Positions 19,895 through 28,580 of a stretch of DNA of 64,000 nucleotides are shown here, piece after piece. The stretch is taken from the NCBI RefSeq assembly GCF_018531425.1, contig NZ_JAHBOI010000009.1, positions 1 to 64,000 on the forward strand. Reading direction: 5' to 3'. The notes below the pieces were generated by a model. The model saw only the letters and a list, made by a program, of their open reading frames with translations, did not search any database and was not told the DNA's origin. Origin of the DNA: Paenarthrobacter sp. DKR-5. Lineage in GTDB: Bacteria; Actinomycetota; Actinomycetes; Actinomycetales; Micrococcaceae. Positions within the stretch are counted from its first letter, which is position 1. Every line of letters starts with the position of its first letter. A program made the position numbers and the translations under genes.

Positions 19895-20716
19895 TTATCG
19901 GCGTTCGTCGAGTCCGTCTGTGTCAATGTGTTCCTTGCGGACTTCCTCGTTGACCGTCTGCTCGTCGGTCACCGTTTCCTTGCCCAGGCGCACCCGCTCG
20001 ACCGGGACCGTTTCCTTGTCGATCACGGGGCGTTCCTCGTGCAGGGTCACCTCGTGCTCTTCCTCGGACAGGTCCGGACCGTCGAGTGCCGCGCCCCGGT
20101 TTTCGTCCGTGATCGGCTCGCGTTCCAGCCGGACCTCTTCGCGCTGGACCGGAACGGTCTTCGTGACGTTTTCCGTGGTGACGTACTTGCGCAACCGCGC
20201 ACGTCCCGTCTCCTGCTGTTCCGTGCCCACGTGAAGCTGCTCCTCGGAGCGCGTCATCGCGTCGTCGGTGGTCGGCCCCGACGTGTCGCGGCCGACGGTG
20301 CCCTCCGACCGGGTGTCGTAGCCGCCCGCGGTGCCGCCCTGAACGGGTTCGGTGCCTTCGTATCCCGCCTCACCCACAGTGCCGCGCGCATCCCGGCCGC
20401 CGACGACCTGGTAGTGCTGGTAGAGACGGTCCTCCTCGCCGGGCTCCAAGTGCCCGTCAGGGGCTACCCTCGGCGCATCCTTGACGAGGTCCTTGGCGTA
20501 AGGAACCACGAGATCGGCGCCCTGCGACCGGGCTCCCTCGAGGGGGACGAAGGACTCATGGCTGCCAAACAGACCGGTCTTCACAGTCACCCAGCTGGGC
20601 TGCTCCGTGTGGTCGTCGACGTAGATCTGGCCGATGCCGCCGATCTTGTCTCCGTCTTCAGTCAGGACGTCTCCGCCGCCGTTGACCAGGTTATCGATGT
20701 GTTCCTTGGTGATCAT
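19895..20716 (-). CDS. PRC-barrel and DUF2382 stress-type protein
   Basis: The 273-residue protein begins with a PRC-barrel domain (KIGGIGQIYVDDHTEQPSW, about residues 20-38) and ends with a charged DUF2382 domain rich in Val/Glu/Arg repeats (TVPVQREEVRLEREPI). The middle is G/T-rich and disordered. Such proteins are often induced in stationary phase or stress, with unproven function. ATG 20716 has AAGGAGAAC upstream. A paralogue with the same PRC barrel begins at 63594. Two palindromes upstream mark its promoter. Confidence 0.88.
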   Translation of the reverse strand: MITKEHIDNLVNGGGDVLTEDGDKIGGIGQIYVDDHTEQPSWVTVKTGLFGSHESFVPLEGARSQGADLVVPYAKDLVKDAPRVAPDGHLEPGEEDRLYQHYQVVGGRDARGTVGEAGYEGTEPVQGGTAGGYDTRSEGTVGRDTSGPTTDDAMTRSEEQLHVGTEQQETGRARLRKYVTTENVTKTVPVQREEVRLEREPITDENRGAALDGPDLSEEEHEVTLHEERPVIDKETVPVERVRLGKETVTDEQTVNEEVRKEHIDTDGLDERR

Positions 20717-20870
20717 GATGTTCTCCTTGGATTGCTCGGTTGCGGCATTCGGACGGACTGTGGTCATCCGGGAGCAAAAAGGTGCGCCCGCTGTATGTGG
20801 CCCTGTCCGTTGCCGGTGTGCCTCGGCCTTGTGGAGGAAGACTTCAGGTTCCCCTTGAGGTCTCCATGAA

Positions 20871-20911
20871 TCAACCTAAGCATGCTTAGCATCAGGTTGA
20901 CAAGCATGCTT
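20871..20911. promoter_or_regulatory. twin palindromes in a divergent promoter region
   Basis: TAAGCATGCTTA (20877-20888, perfect 12-bp dyad) and a second AAGCATGCTT (20902-20911) are 24 bp apart. An outer inverted repeat TCAACCT (20871-20877) / AGGTTGA (20894-20900) encloses the first. A -35-like TTGACA lies at 20897-20902. The region is between the PRC-barrel gene (minus) and the unknown gene at 21016 (plus). The binding protein is unknown. The rest of 20717-21015 shows no gene. Confidence 0.5.
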
Positions 20912-21015
20912 ACTAATAAGATTTTCTGCGCACCGCTCTTTCGTCCCGAGCCGTACACTGTCGTGACCGGCGGAAGCCCCCGCCCCGACCTCACAGTCCC
21001 AGCGATAAACCCACG

Positions 21016-21732
21016 ATGGAGGCACCGATGGAAGACCAGCCCGGAAATTTGGCGGCAGCCGCAGCCGGCCGGGGCTTCGCCATGCTCTTCCGCGCGCTCA
21101 AGGCCGCGCGCCCCGGGCGGCCCATCCACCCCGACGGTGTCGCGCTCACCGGGATGCTCCAACGCCACGGGCTGGAGGAACCGACCGGCGTCGAGTGGAT
21201 CGACGCCGGGGGTTCAGACCAGGTCACGGCCCGCCTCTCCCGCTCCCTGGGGCTCCCCGGCGGCTGGCCGGATATCCTCGGGCTCGCCCTGAGAGTCCCC
21301 CACGAAGGGCGCCATCTCGACATTCTGCTGGCCTCCACCGGCGCCACGCGGGCCGGCCGGTTCGTGCTCACCATGCGCCGCTCGGCGGCCGCGGGGCCGT
21401 TCACGAGCCTCATGCCCTACCGGACGGGCCGCGGGCCGCTGCTGCTGGCGGCCCGTCCCCTGAGCGCCGCGGCAAATTTGCCTGCCGATGCGGAGGCGTT
21501 CCGCCGGAGCCTCGGCGGAGATCCCTGGACGCTGGGCCTGTACCACGCCGGCCCGCTGGAACCCTGGACGCAGTTCGCCACGCTCACCCTGCGGCCGGAC
21601 GGCGAACGGGCCGACACCGCGGCCCGCTACGACCCGGTGCTGAATCCGATCCCGGGTGCCGGGGTGTACGGCTGGACCCGGCAACTGCGGGAACCCTCGT
21701 ACAGCGCTGCCCGGCAGCCGCGCGGAAGCTAA
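21016..21732 (+). CDS. conserved-looking actinobacterial protein, function unknown
   Basis: The 238-residue protein is soluble, without signal peptide or membrane segments. It has a regular compositional pattern with PIHPDGVALTGMLQRHG, RLSRSLGLPGGWPDILGLALRV, DILLASTGATRAGRF and SLMPYRTGRGPLLLAA. I recall proteins of this type in actinobacteria carrying loose names such as phosphodiesterase, but no catalytic metal motif is visible, so no function is assigned. Start ATG 21016; ATG 21028 is an alternative. It is followed 62 bp later by the epimerase gene on the same strand. Confidence 0.7.
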   Translation: MEAPMEDQPGNLAAAAAGRGFAMLFRALKAARPGRPIHPDGVALTGMLQRHGLEEPTGVEWIDAGGSDQVTARLSRSLGLPGGWPDILGLALRVPHEGRHLDILLASTGATRAGRFVLTMRRSAAAGPFTSLMPYRTGRGPLLLAARPLSAAANLPADAEAFRRSLGGDPWTLGLYHAGPLEPWTQFATLTLRPDGERADTAARYDPVLNPIPGAGVYGWTRQLREPSYSAARQPRGS

Positions 21733-21794
21733 GCGGTTCCTATCGGTGCGAGCAGGGGCTAGCGTGGAGCGGACAGACGATCCGAAGGAGCGAG

Positions 21795-22832
21795 ATGCGC
21801 ATTGCCATCGTGGGAGCCAGCGGAAATGCGGGTACGGCGCTGCTGCGCCGGCTGCAGCAGGACCAGCAACACCATGAGCTGATCGGCATAGCGCGGCGCA
21901 AACCGGACGCCGGAGCGGAGCCTTATGCGGGAGCCGCGTGGCACTCGATCGACGTCGGCAGCGTCGCGGCGCCGGCGCTGCTGGAGGCTGTCTTCGCCGG
22001 ATGCGACGCCGTCGTCCACCTGGGCTGGGCGATCCAGCCGAACCACCACCAGGACCAGCTCCGGCGGATCAACGTAACGGGGAGCATCAACGTCTTCGAA
22101 GCGGCCTGCCGCGCCGGTGTCCCCCATCTGGTCTACGCCTCCTCGGTGGGCGCCTACAGCCCGGGACCGAAGGACAGGCGCGTCGGCGAGGAATGGCCGA
22201 CCGGCGGCATCGCCACCTCGCATTACAGCCGGCATAAAGCGCAGGTTGAGACAGCGCTGGACCGCATCGAAGCTGCACACCCCGGCACGGCGGTGGCCCG
22301 GCTCCGGCCGGGGCTGATTTTCCAGTCCGGCCAGGCGCAGGAAGTGGGCCGCTACTTCCTCGGGCCGCTGCTTCCGGTCCAGCTCAGCCGGCTGCGGGTT
22401 CCGGTGCTGCCGCTGCCGCGGCAGCTTGTCTTCCAGGCGGTACACGCCGACGACGTCGCCGATGCCTACTTCCGCGTGCTGCAGCAAAAGGCGCGGGGCG
22501 CTTTCAATGTCGCCGCGGAGCCCGTGCTGGACGGGAGCACTCTTCCCCCGCTGGTCGGCGCCCGCCGCGCCGTGCAGATTCCGCTCGGGCTGCTGCGCGG
22601 CCTCGTCGCGGCCAGCTGGCGGCTGCACCTTCAGCGTTCAGACCCGGGCTGGGTGGACATGGGTGCGCAGGTGCCGCTGATGGACACCTCGCGCGCACGG
22701 AACGAGCTCGGCTGGTCCCCCTCGAAGACGTCGCAGGAGGCAGTTTCGGCGGTGCTCGGCGGAATGCAGCAAGGTGCGGGCGTTGAAGCCTCCGCCCCGC
22801 TGCGGCCCGGGAACCAACTGCCGACCAACTGA
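21795..22832 (+). CDS. NAD-dependent epimerase/dehydratase (extended SDR)
   Basis: This 345-residue protein has the SDR Rossmann motif GASGNAG at residues 7-13, the NAD-site segment VVHLGWAIQP, N-V-T-G-S at the fourth strand, and a catalytic SSVGAY...HYSRHKAQVE with the YxxxK pattern (Y-S-R-H-K). Substrate is probably a nucleotide sugar or related compound but is not determined by sequence. ATG 21795 follows GGAG. It converges with ynfA, 20 bp apart. Confidence 0.88.
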   Translation: MRIAIVGASGNAGTALLRRLQQDQQHHELIGIARRKPDAGAEPYAGAAWHSIDVGSVAAPALLEAVFAGCDAVVHLGWAIQPNHHQDQLRRINVTGSINVFEAACRAGVPHLVYASSVGAYSPGPKDRRVGEEWPTGGIATSHYSRHKAQVETALDRIEAAHPGTAVARLRPGLIFQSGQAQEVGRYFLGPLLPVQLSRLRVPVLPLPRQLVFQAVHADDVADAYFRVLQQKARGAFNVAAEPVLDGSTLPPLVGARRAVQIPLGLLRGLVAASWRLHLQRSDPGWVDMGAQVPLMDTSRARNELGWSPSKTSQEAVSAVLGGMQQGAGVEASAPLRPGNQLPTN

Positions 22833-22851
22833 GCTGAGCGTCGGTGGGCGG

Positions 22852-23202
22852 CTACGAAGCCGGTCCGCGCGGAGCGAACATGATCACAGCCACTCCCGCG
22901 ATGCAGATCGCGGACCCGATGAGGTCCCAGCGGTCCGGCCGGAACCCGTCGACGGCCGTCCCCCACACCAAGGACCCCGCGACGAAAACCCCGCCGTAGG
23001 CGGCAAGCACCCGTCCGAAGTGCGCGTCCGGCTGCAGGGTCGCCACAAACCCGTACAGGCCCAAGGCGATCACTCCGATCCCGGCCCACCACCAGGCACG
23101 GCCTTCGCGCACGGCCTGCCACACCATCCAGGCGCCCCCGATCTCCGCGGCGGCGGCCAGGATGAACAGCAGCACGGTCTTTGCGATGGTCATACGCCTC
23201 AT
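22852..23202 (-). CDS. YnfA-family small multidrug-resistance-like membrane protein
   Basis: The 116-residue protein has four membrane helices and the UPF0060/YnfA signatures [45 protein letters not shown] and DRWDLIG. Members are SMR-like exporters. ATG 23202 overlaps the LysR stop codon (ATGA), favouring translational coupling; ATG 23193 is the alternative start and also has GAGG upstream. It sits downstream of the LysR gene on the same strand. Confidence 0.9.
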   Translation of the reverse strand: MRRMTIAKTVLLFILAAAAEIGGAWMVWQAVREGRAWWWAGIGVIALGLYGFVATLQPDAHFGRVLAAYGGVFVAGSLVWGTAVDGFRPDRWDLIGSAICIAGVAVIMFAPRGPAS

Positions 23203-24149
23203 CCTGCCGCATCACGTTCCGGGGCTGGGCCCCTCGTGGCCGCAGCCGCGCTTTTTCTTTTGATGTGGTGCAGGACAGCGGCAAGCGCGGGCCAGTTGCT
23301 GTTGCCTCGCAGGCTGCGGGCATAGGCCCGCAGCGCCACGTCGGGTTGTGTCAAAGGGACGAGGTGGATGCCCGCCGGAGGCAGGCTGTCAGCGGGCAGG
23401 AGGCCTATTCCGAGTCCGGCGAGAATGAGGTCCTCGACGAGGTCCAGACTGTCCGCCTGATGCCGTATCTTGGGCTCGAAGCCCGCCATGGAGGAGATCA
23501 ACCGGAGGACGTGTTCGTCCGCGTTGTTTCGCGAATTGACGATCCAGTCCTGGGCGCGGAACCTCGCGAAGACTTCAGGGGCACTCGCAGGGTGTGCGGG
23601 CTTGTCATGTTCCGGCACGGCGAGGCTCCACGGGGTGCTCCACAAAGGGGTTGAGTCAAAGCCGGCGCCGCGCCCGTCCGGCGCAAGATTGTAATCGTAG
23701 GTCAGGGCCAGATCCACTTTGTCGCCTGCGAGCAGAGCGAGGGCTTCATCGGGTTCGTGCTCCCGTACTTCGAGTTTGACGCGCGGGTGGCTGAGGGCAA
23801 GGTCCCCGATGATGGGCATGAGGACCTTGCGCACGGCGGTAACGAAGCCGGCTACGCGCACTGTTCCCGCCGGTTCGGCGCCGGAGTCGAGTTCCGCGAC
23901 CGCCGAATTCACCGCGGCGAGAATTGCTTCCGCCTGCCGGGCCAGGCGGCGGCCGGCGGGAGTCAGGCGCACGCCCCTGCCGACAGGTTCGAGCAGCGCT
24001 GTGCCGGTTTCGCGGGCCAGGGCGGCAATCTGCTGCGAAACAGTGGACGTCGTGGTGCCCAAGGCGTCGGCGACGTTGCGCATGGAGCCTTGGCGGGCAA
24101 GTTCGAGAAGGAATTCCAGGCGGCGCGTCTCCACGGGATTATTGTCCAT
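23199..24149 (-). CDS. LysR-family transcriptional regulator
   Basis: This 316-residue protein has the LysR HTH at its N terminus ([40 protein letters not shown]) and a periplasmic-binding-protein-like effector domain. It is divergent from an EamA-family exporter gene with 67 bp between start codons, the usual arrangement for a LysR regulator and its target. A repeated CGTGGACGA in that gap is a candidate site. The C-terminal [17 protein letters not shown] tail is disordered. Confidence 0.92.
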   Translation of the reverse strand: MDNNPVETRRLEFLLELARQGSMRNVADALGTTTSTVSQQIAALARETGTALLEPVGRGVRLTPAGRRLARQAEAILAAVNSAVAELDSGAEPAGTVRVAGFVTAVRKVLMPIIGDLALSHPRVKLEVREHEPDEALALLAGDKVDLALTYDYNLAPDGRGAGFDSTPLWSTPWSLAVPEHDKPAHPASAPEVFARFRAQDWIVNSRNNADEHVLRLISSMAGFEPKIRHQADSLDLVEDLILAGLGIGLLPADSLPPAGIHLVPLTQPDVALRAYARSLRGNSNWPALAAVLHHIKRKSAAAATRGPAPERDAAG

Positions 24150-24153
24150 GATT

Positions 24154-24188
24154 CGTGGACGATATGTGAAGCATTGTCACGTGGACGA
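24154..24188. promoter_or_regulatory. repeated motif in the lysR/eamA divergent promoter
   Basis: CGTGGACGA occurs at 24154-24162 and 24180-24188, 26 bp apart. Between them lies GTGA-N7-TCAC (T-N11-A type symmetry), as LysR proteins often recognise. Inferred from position. Confidence 0.45.
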
Positions 24189-24216
24189 CGACGGTCGGCA
24201 ACGGTCTACTGGGGGC

Positions 24217-25152
24217 ATGACGATGTTGCCTCAGAGGCGTGTGAACGGTGCCGGTGGCGGGACCGCCATGGCCGGCGCCGCGATGTGTTGCGTGCAGCTG
24301 GGTCTGGCTGCTTCCGTGGAACTCTCCGCCCGCCTTGGTTCTGAAGGGGTGGCCTGGCTGCGCCTGGCATGGGCGGCAGTGATCCTGGTGGCTGTTACCC
24401 GGCCTTGGCGCGCCAGGCTCAGCCGCCCAGCCTTGCTGACCTGCCTCTTGCTGGGCGTGGTCACCGCGGGCATGACGCTGCTGTTCATGGCAGCGGCGGT
24501 CCGGATATCCCTCGGCATGGCAAGCGCCCTGGAGTTCCTGGGTCCGCTCTCCGTCGCTGTTATCCGCGGCCGCAAGTCCGGGCGCTGGTGGGCGGTGGTT
24601 GCAGCGGCCGGCGTCGCCGCCCTGACGGAGCCTTGGCGCGGCGACGCCGATCCGGCCGGGGTGCTCCTGGCACTGGGCGCGGGCGCGTGCTGGGCCGCCT
24701 ACATTCTGCTCACCCAGCGGGCAGGGGACGAAGTGAACGGCCTGCAGGCATTGGCGGTTTCAATGCCTGCCGCAGCGGCGGTCACGACCCTCATCGCCGG
24801 GCCTGCGGTCTTCGGGCGTCTCGACTGGGGACTTCTGCTCACGGGCGCCGGCTTGGCGCTGCTCATGCCGGTGGTCCCCTTCAGCCTCGAGCTGCTCGCC
24901 CTGCGCCGGCTGAAGGCCTCCACCTTCGGCACCCTGATGAGCCTGGAACCTGCGATCGCGGCAACCATCGGCTTCGCTGTCCTCGGGCAAGCTCCTGGGC
25001 CCGCCGCCGTCACAGGAATCGCTCTCGTGGTGGCGGCAGGCATCGGCGTCACCCTGCAGGACAAGACCGCGCGGGAGCAGCTCATCCTGCCGGCTAACGG
25101 GGACGCTGCCCTCGAAGCAGGACACCCCGAGGCGACCCCGTCGCCATCCTGA
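24217..25152 (+). CDS. EamA-family transporter (RhtA-like)
   Basis: The 311-residue protein has ten likely membrane helices in two EamA repeats; the second contains ALRRLKASTFGTLMSLEPAIAATIGFAVLGQ, the usual RhtA signature. Such proteins export amino acids such as threonine or homoserine. ATG 24217 follows GGGGGC. It is divergent from and likely controlled by the LysR gene. The hydrophilic C-terminal tail (about 25 residues) is not conserved in the family. Confidence 0.9.
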   Translation: MTMLPQRRVNGAGGGTAMAGAAMCCVQLGLAASVELSARLGSEGVAWLRLAWAAVILVAVTRPWRARLSRPALLTCLLLGVVTAGMTLLFMAAAVRISLGMASALEFLGPLSVAVIRGRKSGRWWAVVAAAGVAALTEPWRGDADPAGVLLALGAGACWAAYILLTQRAGDEVNGLQALAVSMPAAAAVTTLIAGPAVFGRLDWGLLLTGAGLALLMPVVPFSLELLALRRLKASTFGTLMSLEPAIAATIGFAVLGQAPGPAAVTGIALVVAAGIGVTLQDKTAREQLILPANGDAALEAGHPEATPSPS

Positions 25153-25198
25153 CAGAGTCCGTGCCGGCGCGACGCACTTCTCCGCCGTCGCCCGGGAC

Positions 25199-25885
25199 TT
25201 ACCGGCCTTGCGCGGGCACGTACGTGTTGACGGGGCGGCCGGTGGCACCGTACTCGAGGTGGAGGCTCACCCGGCCCTTCCGCTCGAGCTCACTCAGATA
25301 CCGCTGCGCAGTGGGCCGGGAGATGCCAATCAAGTCCGAGACGTGCTGGGCGCCCAGCGGTCGACGGGCAGCAACGACGGCGTCAAGGACCTTCTGCATC
25401 GTCGGCGGCAGACGTCGGGCAGACGGGCCGGAGCGCGACCGCGGCAGGGCGGCGCGCTGTGACGCGAACAGGGCGTCCACGTCGGTCTGCCCGGTGATGC
25501 GGCGCGACTCGGCGTCCACGCGCCATTTCTGGTAGGCGCGCAACTGCTCGGCAAGCTGCTCGAACCCGAACGGCTTCACGAGGTAGTACACCGCTCCCCC
25601 GCGCATTGCCGCGCGCACCGTCGCCACGTCCCGCGCCGCGGTGATGATGATGACGTCCACGTCCCGGCCCGCCTCGCGCAGGGACTGCAGCAGCGAAATG
25701 CCGTCTTCGTCCGGAAGGTACACGTCCAGGAGCAGCAGGTCCGGACGCTCACGGCTGATCGCCGCGCGCGCTTCCGCCGCGGTGTGCGCCTCGCCGACGC
25801 ATTCGTATCCCGGCACCCGCACCACCTGGGAGGCATGGAGCCGCGCAACGCGGTAGTCGTCGTCGACCACGAGCACCCGAATCAT
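25199..25885 (-). CDS. response regulator, CitB/DcuR/DctR family
   Basis: The 228-residue protein has a receiver domain (MIRVLVVDDDYRVARLHA; phospho-acceptor Asp in PDLLLLDVYLPDEDG; Lys in YYLVKPFGFEQL) and a C-terminal HTH (LGAQHVSDLIGISRPTAQRYLSELE). This layout is typical of regulators paired with CitA/DcuS kinases. The start is ATG 25885, overlapping the kinase stop codon (ATGA), not the longer frame. It is likely to control the divergent ABC importer. Confidence 0.93.
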   Translation of the reverse strand: MIRVLVVDDDYRVARLHASQVVRVPGYECVGEAHTAAEARAAISRERPDLLLLDVYLPDEDGISLLQSLREAGRDVDVIIITAARDVATVRAAMRGGAVYYLVKPFGFEQLAEQLRAYQKWRVDAESRRITGQTDVDALFASQRAALPRSRSGPSARRLPPTMQKVLDAVVAARRPLGAQHVSDLIGISRPTAQRYLSELERKGRVSLHLEYGATGRPVNTYVPAQGR

Positions 25886-27495
25886 CCTTCTGAGCCGCCT
25901 TTCGGAATCCACACTTCAAATCGTCCGCCCGGTCCCGCGAACACGTCCATTGTGCCGCCTGCCCGTCGCACGATCCTCGCCACCAGCGCCAGCCCGATGC
26001 CGCGCCGCAGCTGCGGTCCGCCCGCGTTGGCGGAGCGCGCGTCCTTTGTCGTGTAGCCGTCCCGCACTACGTCTTCGACGGACCCTGCAGGTACGCCGGG
26101 TCCGCTGTCAGACACAGCGACAAAAACGCCGGAGGAATCGTCCAGGGTGAGCGCTACGTCACGCGGGCCGGGGAGGCTTGAGACGGCGTCTATCGCGTTG
26201 TCGAGCAGGTTGCCCACGATGGTGAGCAGGTCCTGCGTTCCGAGCCCTGGCTCGCGAAGACGCGATTCGTCGGTGACGGTCACTTGCACGTCCTGCTCCG
26301 CGGCGACCGTGATCTTGGCGTGGATGAGCGCCGCGAGCTCCGGCGGCTCGATCCGGGCGCGCAGGCCTTCGCCGAGGGAACGCGAGGTGTCTGCGATGCC
26401 GGAGATGAACGAGCGCGCATGTTCGGTCTCGCCAAGGTCGAGCAGGCCGCCCACTGTATGGAGACGATTGGCGTACTCGTGTTCCTGCGCGCGCAAGGCC
26501 TCCATAAGCCCTTCCAGCGAGCGCAGGTCCCGGACGAGCGCTTCCACTTCGGTCCGGTCGCGCAGCGTCACGACGGCGCCCACGCTGCGGCCGGCCACGC
26601 TGACCGGCATGCGGTTCGCCACGAGCAACGAGTCATCGGTGATCACCGTCTGGTCCGTGCCCGGCACACCGCCGGTGAGGACGTCAAGGAGCCTGCCCGG
26701 CGGGATGAGCTCCTCGACCCGGCGGCCGAGCGGGACGTCCTCGAGCTGCAGGAGGCGGCGCGCTTCGCCGTTGATCACGGTGACGCGGCCGGCGTCGTCC
26801 AGGCCGACCATGCCCTCGCGGATGCCGTGCAGCAGCGCTTCCCGCTCCTGGAGGAGCGAAGCGATCTCCGCCGGTTCGAGTCCGAACGTGGCGCGCTTGA
26901 TGGCCCGTGCGAGCAGGAACGAACCTGCACCCCCGATCAGAAGAATGAGCGCCGAATATCCCCCGACCACGCCCGCGTCGCGTGCGAACTGCGTGCTGAC
27001 AGTGGCTTCGAGGATGCCCACCGAAACCTGTCCCACGACCTTTCCCGAAGCGTCCAGGATCGGAGCCTTGGCGTTGGCCGAGTCGCCGAGGCTGCCATGG
27101 TTGGTCCCGACGTGTGACTGGCCGTCCAGTGCCGCCACAGGCTCCTCGAGACGCTTCCCAATGAGCGACGGAGTGGGGTGCGAAAAGCGGACCCCGTCCC
27201 TGTCCGTCACGACGACGTAGTCCGTCTGGGCCCGCGTGCGCACACGCTCGGCAATCGCCTGGATGCGGTGCGTCGGGTCGCCGGAGACAACGGCCGCCGC
27301 CACCTCCGGCATCTGCGCAACGGACTCCGCGACGCCAAGGGCGCGCAGCCGGAACTGGTCATCGAGGGTCTGGCCGGTGATGCGGCCGGCCACAAGTGCG
27401 CCGAGCGCCACCGCAACGGCGAGCAGCACGAGTGTCCACACCAGGATCTGGGATGCGAGCGACCGGGCACGCCACCACCGGCGCGTGCCGCTCAT
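25882..27495 (-). CDS. sensor histidine kinase, CitA/DcuS/DctS type
   Basis: The 537-residue kinase has a first membrane helix (residues 15-35), an extracellular PDC-like sensor of about 130 residues, a second helix (GYSALILLIGGAGSFLL), a cytoplasmic PAS domain (VGLDDAGRVTVINGEARRLL), an SpoB-like phospho-His helix (QEHEYANRLHTVGG) and a HATPase with N box NLLDNAIDAV and G boxes DSGPGVP and GIGLALV. Such kinases usually sense carboxylates such as citrate, fumarate or malate. The response regulator overlaps its end. Confidence 0.93.
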   Translation of the reverse strand: MSGTRRWWRARSLASQILVWTLVLLAVAVALGALVAGRITGQTLDDQFRLRALGVAESVAQMPEVAAAVVSGDPTHRIQAIAERVRTRAQTDYVVVTDRDGVRFSHPTPSLIGKRLEEPVAALDGQSHVGTNHGSLGDSANAKAPILDASGKVVGQVSVGILEATVSTQFARDAGVVGGYSALILLIGGAGSFLLARAIKRATFGLEPAEIASLLQEREALLHGIREGMVGLDDAGRVTVINGEARRLLQLEDVPLGRRVEELIPPGRLLDVLTGGVPGTDQTVITDDSLLVANRMPVSVAGRSVGAVVTLRDRTEVEALVRDLRSLEGLMEALRAQEHEYANRLHTVGGLLDLGETEHARSFISGIADTSRSLGEGLRARIEPPELAALIHAKITVAAEQDVQVTVTDESRLREPGLGTQDLLTIVGNLLDNAIDAVSSLPGPRDVALTLDDSSGVFVAVSDSGPGVPAGSVEDVVRDGYTTKDARSANAGGPQLRRGIGLALVARIVRRAGGTMDVFAGPGGRFEVWIPKGGSEG

Positions 27496-27653
27496 CGCTG
27501 GTCCGGGTCAGGGTGTTGAGCAGAAGGCTCAAAAAGTGAATGAAAGCTGGTATTCCTCGCAAGCCACGCAAGCGTGGCTGCACCGTGCCGGCCGTTTCTA
27601 CGGTGGGTGCAGCAGTTGTGAGTCATGTCACGAAGCGTGAGTGGTCACGAGGC

Positions 27654-28580
27654 ATGAGTAAAGAATCCACCGACAAGGGCGTCGCCGCAAATGTGGCAAT
27701 TGACGCCCGCTCGACAGAGAGGCCTCACGCTATGGGTGCAACCCACCAACATCGGCCGCCGGGCGAGACCGGCGCCAACGCCGGCATCGGCATTAGCGGG
27801 CTGACCAAGCGGTACCTCACCCCCAAGGGCGAGACTTTCACCGCGATCACCGACGTGACGCTGTCGGTCGAACCCGGGCAGTTCTGCTCGATCGTCGGTC
27901 CCACGGGTTGCGGCAAGTCCACCACGCTGGCACAGGTTTCCGGGCTGGAACGCCCGAGCGAGGGCTCCGTCCGCGTCGGCGGTCACACGGTTGAAGGCGT
28001 CACGAAGGGCGTCAGCTACATGTTCCAGGCTGACGCGCTTTTTCCCTGGAAGAGCGTCCTGAACAACGTAATGATGGGACCGGTCCTCCTTGGCACTCCG
28101 AAGCGGGAAGCGACCCTGCTCGCACGGGACTGGCTGCGCCGTGTCGGCCTGGCCGGCTTCGAAGACCGCTACCCGCACCAGCTCTCCGGTGGCATGCGCA
28201 AGCGCGTGGCCATGGCGGCGGCCCTCATCAACAACCCCCGGATCCTGCTCATGGACGAGCCTTTCGGCGCGCTCGACGTGCAGACCAAAGCCATCATGCA
28301 GAACGAACTGCTGACCCTGTGGGAGGAGCTGCGGCCCTCCGTCCTGTTCATCACGCACGACCTCGACGAGGCCGTGGCCCTGTCGGACCGGGTCGTGGTC
28401 ATGACCAGCAGCCCCGGAACGGTCAAGGACGTCTTCGACATTGACCTGCCCCGGCCCCGGGGGGACGTCCAGCAGATCCGCCACGAGGAGCGCTTCCTGG
28501 AATTGCAGGGCCGGATCTGGGAATCACTCAAGGACGAAGTCACGCGCGCCTACGCCCGAACCGCGGGTGAAGCGGCATGA
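27654..28580 (+). CDS. ABC importer ATPase, NitT/TauT type
   Basis: The protein (308 residues from ATG 27654) has Walker A GPTGCGKSTT, Q loop MFQADALFPWKS, signature LSGGM, Walker B RILLMDEP and the H loop FITHD, close to SsuB/TauB/NrtD ATPases. It powers import with the overlapping permease gene (ATGA at 28577). The start is uncertain: ATG 27732 has GAGAGG at good spacing and would remove a 26-residue disordered N terminus. The gene is divergent from the two-component system. Confidence 0.92.
   Translation: MSKESTDKGVAANVAIDARSTERPHAMGATHQHRPPGETGANAGIGISGLTKRYLTPKGETFTAITDVTLSVEPGQFCSIVGPTGCGKSTTLAQVSGLERPSEGSVRVGGHTVEGVTKGVSYMFQADALFPWKSVLNNVMMGPVLLGTPKREATLLARDWLRRVGLAGFEDRYPHQLSGGMRKRVAMAAALINNPRILLMDEPFGALDVQTKAIMQNELLTLWEELRPSVLFITHDLDEAVALSDRVVVMTSSPGTVKDVFDIDLPRPRGDVQQIRHEERFLELQGRIWESLKDEVTRAYARTAGEAA

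Noticed and set aside
24166-24181. CRP site TGTGA...TCAC in the lysR-eamA gap
   Set aside because: The spacing is seven rather than six bases, and the position fits a LysR-type dyad better.
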